A stretch of 64,000 nt of DNA. It comes from Smallanthus sonchifolius. Its lineage: Eukaryota; Streptophyta; Magnoliopsida; Asterales; Asteraceae. Position numbers and translations under genes: made by a program. Below the pieces are notes generated by a model. That model did not search any database and had not been told where the DNA came from. It saw nothing but the letters and a program-made list of their open reading frames with translations. The DNA is taken from positions 88,258,007 to 88,322,006 of the forward strand of contig CM042027.1 in the NCBI GenBank assembly GCA_023525975.1. The letters run 5' to 3'. Positions 56,160-64,000 of this stretch are shown piece by piece (positions within the stretch are counted from its first letter, which is position 1; the number at the start of each line of letters is the position of its first letter).

Positions 56160-56306
56160 GTTATATATATAACTAGTAAATATGGCTTGCGCGTTGCTCT
56201 GGGTTTGTCTTTGAAAATCAAAACATAGATAAAAAACACGTCGCAATGATATATTTGGAAAGAACGAAAAAATTACATCATTGTAAAAACATACGTTAAA
56301 AAATAC
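56160..56306 (-). mobile_element. Possible end of another Helitron-like element
   Basis: CTAGTAAATATGGCTTGCGC at 56173 resembles, on the minus strand, a GCGCAAGCC hairpin-like region followed by ACTAGT. No head found; low confidence. Confidence 0.25.
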
Positions 56307-56320
56307 AAAAGCTAACTTTC

Positions 56321-56549
56321 GCTAGTGAGTCCCTGATCAATTGGTTTGGGAGGAGGCATCCCATGGCCTTCCAATGTGAAGGACATAGGTTCGAGTCACA
56401 CTTGATGTAATATGTTTAGGTGGACCAGGGGTTTTACCACAGTGAGACTTCGGGTGATGGGTTTCCCCTGGAATGGTGGGCGGACCGGGTTTCGTCAATG
56501 GATTTACCGAGTGACCGGGCTTATAGTATTTGTTGGTCAATAAATAAAT
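56321..56549 (+). mobile_element. tRNA-derived SINE with 14-bp duplication
   Basis: 229 bp with box A-like TGATCAATTGG (56334-56344), box B-like GGTTCGAGTC (56388-56397) and an AATAAATAAATA tail. The flanks are a perfect 14-bp duplication, AAAAGCTAACTTTC (56307-56320 and 56550-56563). A short minus-strand ORF over it has no meaning. Confidence 0.9.
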
Positions 56550-56632
56550 AAAAGCTAACTTTCAAATCTTGTAAAGGAAGTAAAAAGATTTTTAAAAAAT
56601 GAAATATTAAAAATTAAAAAATGTGAACTACA

Positions 56633-57037
56633 TCTATACTCTATAATAAATAAAGGTTTTGGTTACACAATTTTCCCGCCTCTCTCTCATATTAATTGCA
56701 TAAATTTTCCATAATTGTTTTTTTTAATATTTTTTTGTTTTTTCGCCTATCTCTCCTATTAAATAATAATGATTTTTATAATTCTTTTTATAAAATGTTT
56801 TTTATTTAAAAAAATAAAGGTTTGTTCATAAAACATTTTTAGAAATTGAACATTTTTGCATTCTTTTTATAAAATATTTTTAAAAATTAGTTATATGTCG
56901 TTTCTAAAATTTTTATTAAAATTTTTTATAATATGTCATAAATATGTGATATGTAAATATTTATTATTAATTATATAAAATTACACTTATTTATTTTATT
57001 TATTTAACCCGTGTAATACACGGGGTTTATAACCTAG
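56633..57037 (+). mobile_element. Non-autonomous Helitron
   Basis: Starts TCTATACTCTATAATAAATA after A and ends with the perfect hairpin CCCGTGTAATACACGGG (57008-57024), nine bases, then CTAG (57034-57037) before T. Insertion between A and T, as for Helitrons. AT-rich, no coding. Confidence 0.85.
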
Positions 57038-57205
57038 TATGACATATACATGTCATCCGAGAAAAAAAAAAGATGGAAACAATCCAGAGTAAATTTAGGT
57101 AAGCTCTATTACGAAACATTTGGAGCGAAAATTTGAAAGAAATTAAGAAGAGAAGAAATAAATCAGGAAAAATTATTAAAATTAAACAAAATGTTTCTGT
57201 ATAAA

Positions 57206-57648
57206 TCTATATTATATAATAAAGGAAAACCATAGGAGACATGTATCACTCTCTGATTACTCCTCATTTTTATTTTTCCGTCTCTCTCTCTCCTATTAAA
57301 TATTAATTATTCTGCTTCTCTCTCATATTAAAATAATAATATTAAATAACAATCTTTATATTAATAAATAAAATTATATGAACATATATCACTTTCTGGT
57401 TCATTTGTATCATTTTTTTTTGTCTCTCTCTATCATATTGAATAATGATATTAAAATAATTTATTTTTAGATTTTTAATAGAAATCTAATTACGGATACT
57501 TATTATATAATTATAAATAGTTCAACCGATGTAATATACCGGTTTATTCAACCCGTATATTACACGGGTTTTTTCAAAATATAAAACTTTTATTACTAAG
57601 TATATAACATTTTATTAATTCAACTCGTGTCACGGGATTTTAACCTAG
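57206..57648 (+). mobile_element. Non-autonomous Helitron, diverged
   Basis: Starts TCTATATTATATAATAAAGG after A and ends CACGGGATTTTAACCTAG before T (CTAG 57645-57648). The terminal hairpin is decayed. An inverted copy of the hairpin/CGGGTT region lies near 57528-57570, suggesting mixture with a related element. Confidence 0.7.
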
Positions 57649-57779
57649 TTTATTATATAGTTGTAATTGTTCATTAAAAGTTGAGATGGCTGAGTTGATT
57701 AACAATTTTTAAAAGGAAAAAAAAAATATCGCGAAGGACTAGAATGGGTAATAACCAAAAGATCAAGGGATAAAAAGTA

Positions 57780-58340
57780 AAATTTGAAAGTTCGGCCGTT
57801 AGCGGACCGCTACGTGGTCAGGAAGAGAGTAATGATGAGCTGCCACGTGTCGGGTGACTAACAGATGGAATCTGACGCATAAAAACCCTATAACGAACCG
57901 TTACACGGATGGTAACGGTCCGCTATGCCGCAATAGGGATAGTGGTCCGATATTATAAGGCTTAGCGGTTCGCTACGTGGGGCCCAAGTATGGCGGTTGA
58001 CTACGGGGTGGTAGCAGTCTGCTACCCACCATCTTAGCGGTCCGATACTAGTGCCATGGCAGCCTATAAATTTGGAAGTCTTAGATTTCATTTTCACATA
58101 CAAAACACACAAACTTACACACACAAAACTTCTGTGATCGTAATTCTCAAGCTTCGGTGCGCGTTCGAAAGTCCGGTTCTCCGCGTTTCAACTACAACTC
58201 GTAGTAGATAGTTTCGACTTAAAGGTTCGACTAGTTTTTATGGTTTAGTTATTTCCACTAAGATATAAGCAACATTGTAATGACCTAGGGCCTTGAGTCA
58301 AGTGTTGTGCCATTATAAACATAAAAGTATTACAGGAAGA
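57780..58340 (+). promoter_or_regulatory. LTR-like promoter region with TATA box and AGCGG palindromes
   Basis: 57790-58045 has six degenerate repeats of AGCGGWCCGCTACGTG type. TATAAAT follows at 58065-58071, with a C/A-rich likely initiation region about 30 bases later. This looks like U3-R-U5 of an LTR element, but neither TG nor CA end could be fixed. 57650-57779 shows nothing else. Confidence 0.45.
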
Positions 58341-59178
58341 AGGGAAGATTAAATGTGAGTTCTATAAGGCTCTGCTTTTAATATTTTTAAATGTTTTGAG
58401 CCGGTATACGTAGTATGAAAGATTTTTTGAGAATGTTATGTTGCCCACTTTTAAACATTTAAAATGTTTGGGCTAGTATGCAAATTATGGAAAAGAGTTT
58501 ACATAAGACCTCATTTTAAGTATCTTTAATACTTTGGGCTGGTATAGGGTTTTGGCATAAATTGTCATGTTAAAAAGAATGTTTTGACCTTTATGGTTTG
58601 AAAGGAAAGGTTTTGTCATGTCTGGCCAAATTTAAAACTGGCTATAGATAATAAGACAAAGATTGATATACCGGGAAGAATGGAATAATGACATTGTACA
58701 GTGGTAAGGTAGTGACGATCACTTAAAAGTTAATGTAAAGGCTAAGGAAGACTCAAAACCAAGTGACAACATCATGAACCTCTAAGTTCATGATTGTCCT
58801 GATAATGTCATAGACCGTTAGTTCATGATTGCCATTGAGGGAAGTGAGGTCTTCATAACACCAAATCTTTAGGTTGGTGTCGGAGGAATCACCGAAGTCT
58901 CAACAACTAATTTTGAAATCATACTTTATTGACCAATTGTGTTTAAAATTTGCATCATCGTAATTACAAATAAGCTAATTTTGAAATAAACATGATTAGA
59001 CTAAAACGAACAATGAATGCTGCAACCAAACCCTAGAACAAAACACACTCAATTCATTATTAATCAAGAATCCAAAGAACAAAAACATAGTTCTTTAAGG
59101 CTGGTTACATGAGGATGGGTAAGAGATTCAATATGGAGAAAAAACATAGCAAACGTATTACATTACTTATATACAAAT
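58341..59178. other. Intergenic DNA, possibly LTR continuation
   Basis: Three loosely repeated phrases (TTTAATATTTTTAAATGTTT, GAGCCGGTATA/GGGCTAGTATG/GGGCTGGTATA) at about 58375-58550, and a CTAAGTTCATGATTG/GTTAGTTCATGATTG pair at 58782 and 58817. No coding region recognised. Confidence 0.3.
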
Positions 59179-60829
59179 TAGGCCGGGCAAACTGGGCGGG
59201 TCGGGTTCGGGTCACGGGTCATAACGGATTCGGGTCAGAATGGGTTCGGGTCAATATGGGTTAGGAGCAAAATAACTTCGGTTCAAAACGGATTTTGAGC
59301 AAAATTAGTCCGGGTCAAAACGGGTTGTTTTAAAAAAAAACTATCAATTGGGTTCGAGTCCAAATGACATCGCCACCACCGCCGCCACCCACACCACCCC
59401 TACCCCACCCCACCCCACCCCCACCAGTCACACCCCACCCCCAACCGAAACACCCCACCACGCCGCCATCGCCCGATCGCGGCCACCCACCTACCCCCAC
59501 CACACCCAACCCCCACCCTACCCACCCCCACCCGTCACACCCCACCACGCCGCGCCACCACCCACCCCACCCACCCACCACACCCCACCACGCCGCCATT
59601 GCCCGATCGCCGCCACCACCGTCGCCACACACCCCACCCCCTATCCCACCCACCCCACCCCACCCTACCCCCACCCCACCCACCACACCCCACCATCGCA
59701 AGATCGTCGCCACCCACCCCACCCTCACCCACTCCACCCTGCCCCACCCCACCACGCCGCCATTGCCCGATCGCCGCCACCACCGTCGCCACACACCCCA
59801 CCCCACCCTACCCCCACCCCACCCACCACACCCCACCATCGCAAGATCGTCGCCACCCCCCCCACCCTCACCCACTTCACCCCCACCCACCCCACCCCCA
59901 CCCACTACCCCACCCCACCCACCACACCCCACCATCGCAAGATCGTCGCCACCTACCCCACCCTACCCCACCCCCACCCACCCCACCCCACCCCACCCCT
60001 ACCCATCACACCCCACTACGTCGCCACCGCCTGAGGAAGGGGGTGGGTGGGGTGGGGTGGGGGTAGGGTGGGTTAGGGTGGGTGGGGTAGGGGTGGGGGT
60101 GGGTGGGTGGCGGCGATCGGGCGATGGCGGCGTGTGGTGGGTGGGGTGGGGTGTGGTGGGTGGGTGGGGTGGGGGGTAGGGGTGGCGGTGGGTGGGGTGG
60201 GTAGGGGTGGGGTGGGTGGCGACGGTGGTGGGTTGGATCGGGCGATGGCGGCGTGGTGGGGTGGGGTGGGTGGGGTGGTTGTGGTGGAGGTGGGGGTGGG
60301 GAGGTCGCCGCAACAGGCGGTGGCGGGTGGTTGGCGGCGAATGCGGGTGGTGGTGGTGGCGGCGGCGGCAAAGCGTCGAACGCAACAGGATGTCGGGTGG
60401 TGGTGGTGGTGTGAAGGGGTGGTGTTAGTGGCGCGGTAGCGGTGGGGGGGAGGAGTACAGCGGTAGGCCGCAACAGAGGGAGAGGGGTGGCGAGGGGCGC
60501 CGATGTGGCGGTGGTTGGCGGCGGGGGTGGTGGCGGTAGAGTGGGTGGCGGTGGGTGGTGGCGTGACGATGGTCGGGAGGCTATCCCATTTGCATTATTT
60601 TTAAGTCAACAAGTTTTATAATACTTTTTAACCCATTGACTAATTTTAGGTGACCCAAATTGACCCGTCAACTAATATGAGATGACCCAAATTGAACCGT
60701 CAACTAATATGAGGTGACCCAAATTGACCCGTTGACTAATTTAATATGACCCAAATTGACCCATATACAATTGATTTTATACCCAAATTAACCCATTCTT
60801 TGAAGAATGGGTCAAGATTGCCACCTCTA
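59179..60829. mobile_element. hAT-like element enclosing a C-rich/G-rich foldback
   Basis: The right end reads, on the minus strand, TAGAGGTGGCAAT followed by GACCCATT and repeats of GGGTCAATTTGGGTCA (60630-60770). The left end has TAGGCCGGGCAAACTGGGCG and GGGTTCGGGTCA repeats (59179-59330). These are styles of hAT subterminal repeat, but the two ends are not a clean inverted pair and no 8-bp duplication was found. Its right end abuts broken membrane-gene copy D at 60830. Confidence 0.5.
59370..60560. repeat. Inverted CACCC / GGGTG minisatellite, G-quadruplex-prone
   Basis: 59370-60030 is almost entirely CCACCCCAC-type on the plus strand, with inserts of CGCCGCCATTGCCCGATCGC. From about 60036 it flips to GGGTGGGGTGGGG-type, with matching GATCGGGCGATGGCGGCG inserts, to about 60560. 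Arms of about 600 and 520 bases are inverted copies at low resolution. Long ORFs in several frames here arise only because the repeat lacks stops. Confidence 0.9.
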
Positions 60830-61370
60830 GTATTATTAGTAACAACATGTTCATAGCTGTATAGATGCATGCGATCACAAAGCAGTCAAAAATGTAAATA
60901 TTGACACCTGAACCATAGGAGAAATTGATATGCTTGATAACACCTGTATTTATCTGAATGAAAATATTTATAATCATGATGATGACAAGAATGGACAAAC
61001 CTATGATATTTGCAAGGAGTGTCTTGTTGTCCATGGCTGCCAAAGAAGGCATAAAGTTAGCCATCACCGTGCACATGAAAGCCAAACTTCCTAGTTTGGC
61101 TGCTTGGTCCATGTAACCTGGCATGTCACTACTTAGATCCACAGGCAGTTTCATGGCGACTGTTATCACTGTAATAGATGCAGCATTGAGATAAAAATAT
61201 TTACTTGGAAATCATAACTTTCTATTTCGGAAACCATACAACAAATCCGTGGCCATGGCAAGGATGCAAAGTAATGATGCTATTGCAACGTAGATCCCAA
61301 TCCACACCATAGGTTCGTCATACTTTTCTTGATCATAATCCTCAAGACGTGGTAGACAATAAGTACTCAT
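60830..61370 (-). pseudogene. Multi-pass membrane protein gene, copy D (5' fragment)
   Basis: Begins at ATGAGTACT (61370) with the EPMVWIGIYVAIASL segment. A TGA replaces the Trp codon after RNRKL at about 61225, then the frame continues from 61169 through LPVDLSSDMPGYMDQAAKLG and AAMDNKTLLANIIGLS. Homology to copy B stops abruptly at 60830, in membrane segment 5, where the hAT-like end begins. About two thirds of the gene is missing. A TATA-like TATAAAAAGA is kept at 61449-61458. Confidence 0.8.
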
Positions 61371-62060
61371 GTTTGGTAATTTTTAGCCAGGTAGCTAGTG
61401 TGTGCAACTTTGATGCCAATGGTTTAAAACATGTGGAGAAGGCAAGCATCTTTTTATAACAATGTCATAATTTATCAGAAATTGCCAAGAAGTTGCAGTC
61501 TCATGCAACTGAATGACTTAGACTTCTGACCGGTTCAATGACTTAGACTGCCAATGAGACAAAGCCGGCCATTATCAAGAAAGCAATGTAAAATAAACAA
61601 TCAGTTGATAAGTGAATCTTTGAAAGGGCACCACAAATAACCACTGAATAGGTGCATGGCCAGACTCAGAAATTGTGTTGGTTTGAACAAAAAAGTATGT
61701 GTGACCAAAAGGTAGCATTTGTTCAGGCATTTAAAAATACACCAAAGTTTTCCTTTTTTTTTCTTAAACTCAATCTAAAAATTACTGAATTTTTTTTTGT
61801 TTTTTTTTCAAGATTCCACAAGCAGGCTGTTTTTTAGAAAACTGAAACAATAATAACTAACCATATATTGAATCCCAGGAGGCATTATGATAAATAAGTT
61901 GTAATATCACACCTTGAACCTCAAAGGGCTCAAGTATAACTAGCGTTTCCAACGAAATTGCGGCGCAGTTGTGCGTCAGAAACGCGTTTTTTTTTATAGT
62001 AGTGACGGCGTGTATCCTTCCTCTCATTCGTTTAATCACCTTAAGTTCATTAACAAACCG
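61371..62060. other. Upstream flank of copy D
   Basis: Aligns with the flanks of copies A and B: 61530-61610 is the empty counterpart of the SINE site, and 61620-61800 matches 24595-24780. 61810-62060 shows no recognisable feature apart from a T run near 61985. Confidence 0.5.
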
Positions 62061-62545
62061 TGAGTCTATATCTTGTTACATTGATACTACGATTGGTTCA
62101 TGTTTATTGTTTAATTTTAAGTAATTGGTTTGAATTCTAATTTCATCATTTGGTTTATAATAGGACCTTTCAGGTGAACCACTCACATCAATGAATTTCA
62201 AGTTTATTAACTGTTTCAAATGGAAAATTTATAGCTAAAGGTTGACATGGAAAATTGTTTATTTTTTTGTTTAGTTCTAGTTGAAGTACAACTGATTGTT
62301 ATTTCAAGCAACGTATATACGAGACAGGGCCTATAGCCGCATTCAACAATTTGGAGTTTCATACATAAATCTTGCAGAACATAAATAAAAAGAAAGACAT
62401 GGAATGCAAGTTTTCACTGAAAGATAGTCATTGAGATGCCTTATGATGGACAGTCCGGTAGCTGTTGAATTCTTCTGCCTGCACCGCCTTCGAGAGAGGT
62501 GCAACAAAATGAATTAAGCTGGAGACCTTAAGAGATTTGTTTCTT
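62061..62545 (-). pseudogene. 3' flank and last codons of a fifth copy (E)
   Basis: 62070-62330 matches 49600-49840, and 62370-62545 matches 52330-52510, the region just beyond the stop of copy C (TTATGATGGACAGTCCGGTA, CGAGAGAGGTGCAAC). Only the last few codon positions of the membrane gene could be present; the body is absent to the right. This shows that a further duplicated unit once existed. Confidence 0.6.
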
Positions 62546-62730
62546 CAAATAAGAACGTGAATTATCAATATATAACATGTAACACTTTAAGTAAATCCCT
62601 TATCGGCTATGGACAAGAGAAATGTTGGTTAATAAAAATGTCTGACCTCGAATATTATCAACTAAATAGTCACAACGTACATGGTTGGGCTGAGACTTTA
62701 AACCTTTTAAAAAGACATCCACTGACCACT
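62546..62730. other. Spacer
   Basis: AT-rich, with a plus-strand frame of 62 codons (62557-62745) lacking any recognisable motif. Confidence 0.25.
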
Positions 62731-63436
62731 GTTAAGTGGATGTAAAAAGACTAAAATACTGCTAACAATTACTAGTGTCATTTGTGTATTTACTTAAACT
62801 ATAATTCCTCTTCTAAAACCCTTCCTCCCCACCCAAATCAAACAACTATGATCTACCACTACCACCACCATGGCACCACGAAGAAAACTAATGTTAGGAT
62901 TCCTCTTTCTTCTCCTTCGTGAATCATCATCTGCTAAACTCCAGGCTCCAAACCCACTTCCAGATTCCTCCGCCACCCACCACCACCGGTTTATTCATAG
63001 GAATCTCATCCATATCATCAAACTCATCATCATCGTAATCATCCTCACTCCCCTCATCATCCTCCTCCACCACTTTCTTACCCTTCTGCCATCCCCTCCC
63101 CCCCCCCCCCAAAAAAAAAAAAGGTGGCATTTTCATATCCTTAAACTGAGGATGTTTTTTCAGATCCTGAAACCCTTTCATTTGCTGAAGTTGCTGCAAT
63201 TGTTGAAGTTCCGTCGGACTACCACTGCATTGCACCAGCGGCGACTGCGGGTGGTTTAGGGGTATTTTAGTCTTTTTACATCCACTTAACAGGAAACGTT
63301 AACCTCCATCAATGTTAGGGGCTGTGGGTGTAACAAAATCAAACTATGTTGGACTAAATCCGTAACTTTTCAATCCTAGAGGCGAAAACCGTAATTTGGT
63401 CAAACCACAGGGACCATCCGTATAATTAATTCAAAT
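62731..63436 (-). mobile_element. Mutator-like element carrying a HIPP-like fragment (Pack-MULE candidate)
   Basis: A perfect 29-bp inverted repeat, 62731-62759 and 63262-63290 (GTTAAGTGGATGTAAAAAGA and onward), encloses the captured DNA. The right side extends outward to about 63436 with TACGGATGGTCCCTGTGGTT on the minus strand, a phrase I associate with plant Mutator-like ends. The left side lacks this outer part, so the left end is truncated and no target duplication can be shown. Confidence 0.6.
62927..63235 (-). pseudogene. HIPP-like gene fragment (heavy-metal isoprenylated protein family)
   Basis: The minus-strand frame encodes QLQQLQQLQQMKGFQDLKK, then HPQFKDMKMPP, then an acidic tract EEDDEGSEDDYDDDEFDD and DEIPMNK. 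This order of Gln-rich linker, MKGFQDL, FKDMKMPP and Asp-rich tract is what I know from the middle of HIPP-type heavy-metal-associated isoprenylated plant proteins. The N-terminal metal-binding domain and the C-terminal CaaX box are absent. A C12A12-like tract (63101-63122 on the plus strand) adds an FFF-GGGG run not expected in the family. Capture by the surrounding element is inferred. The long plus-strand frame over it (62870-63259) is antisense by-product. Confidence 0.6.
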
Positions 63437-64000
63437 AAATATTATACAATAATTATAATGGTAAAAAAATAAATGTACTTGGAAATCCCAACATATATTT
63501 TTTTTAACAAACTAAAGGGTAATACCCTATAGATAACTGTGGACGGGTAATTAGGCCAGGTATGTGATACGATTTTACAATCGGGTATGGGATTGGGATT
63601 ACCAAAAGTTAGCCCGAACCCCAACCCGACCCGACCCATTGGCGTCCCTATTGGGGAAGGACACCTTTGTTACGCACATTGGCACCATTGGGCTACAAAC
63701 CTTTTAGTGTATATCTACCTTTTTTACTCGAGTATTTTCTAAAATGTTTTTTCGTGAATGATATTGACTATGATATGTGAATCAAATTCAGGCATCTACT
63801 TTCTATATTTGTTTATCCTCCAAAATGTCTTTTGTCGACTCATAGTCGATGATACACAAATCAGTTTCGAAAATCTACTTTTATAGTTATGTATCTTCTA
63901 AAAAAATCTCTTTATTTTGCCTATTAGACCGTGTTTGAGTATCTACCCTTTATACGTGTGTATCTCTAAAAATGTTTTTGTCCGCCTTATGCTATTATAC
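63437..64000. other. Intergenic DNA at the window edge
   Basis: 63535-63650 has ACGGGTAATTAGGCC and CCCGACCCGACCCATTGGCG, phrases typical of hAT-like MITE ends, without a clear pair. 63700-64000 holds loosely repeated TATCTACNTTTTNTA / CTAAAATGTNTTT phrases. No gene. Confidence 0.3.

Noticed and set aside
59364..60473. Long overlapping Pro/His/Thr-rich and Gly/Trp-rich ORFs on both strands
   Set aside because: They are translations of a CACCC/GGGTG repeat that lacks stop codons in several frames, with no start context or domain.

Overview
The window is plant nuclear DNA. It is AT-rich intergenic sequence packed with Ty3/gypsy chromoviruses, LINEs, tRNA-derived SINEs, Helitrons, hAT and Mutator-type elements. 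Plant-style gene relics (TAGGGTTT-like leaders, GT/AG exon borders) lie between them. Elements that I associate from memory with Asteraceae (the R2-like reverse transcriptase with a C-terminal nuclease domain, and Tekay-type LTRs) suggest a composite-family species. That is inference, not proof.

Layout. 1-1281: AT-rich DNA with a tRNA-like SINE head and a frameshifted acidic ORF. 1287-15913: a solo LTR (TSD ACACG) split by a younger Tekay-type chromovirus at 3254-15383 (TSD AAAAG). That insert has the structure LTR, intact gag-pol, LTR, partial pol, LTR stub, all on the minus strand. 15914-19260: old LTR debris and one exon-like fragment. 19260-28371: two copies (A broken, B intact) of an uncharacterised multi-pass membrane-protein gene, with SINE, LINE and hAT insertions. 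29224-30922: a second solo LTR (TSD ATAAT). 32104-41755: a giant terminal-inverted-repeat element filled with degenerate AAACACCATG repeats. A non-autonomous LTR element, 35662-41292 (TSD CACCA), has inserted into it. 42132-43573: exon relics of a host gene cut by a hAT element. 44580-47990: a decayed R2-like LINE. 48060-49318: a Pack-MULE candidate. 49320-56061: membrane-gene copy C (pseudogene) with MITE, Helitron, Harbinger and LINE insertions. 56321-58340: a SINE, two Helitrons and an LTR promoter fragment. 59179-60829: a hAT-like element with a 1.2-kb C-rich/G-rich foldback. 60830-62540: copy fragments D and E. 62731-63436: a second Pack-MULE candidate carrying a HIPP-like gene fragment.

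Only two long reading frames look intact: the Tekay gag-pol (10155 to 5566) and membrane-protein copy B (27366 to 25069). The membrane-gene copies share flanking DNA, including a plus-strand first exon that points towards them, so they arose by segmental duplication. Comparing copies gives empty sites that confirm several insertions. The most unusual signals are palindrome arrays with an exact 34-bp period shared by two LTR families, other family-specific hairpin arrays in LTRs, the AAACACCATG foldback element, and the G4-prone inverted minisatellite at 59.4-60.6 kb.
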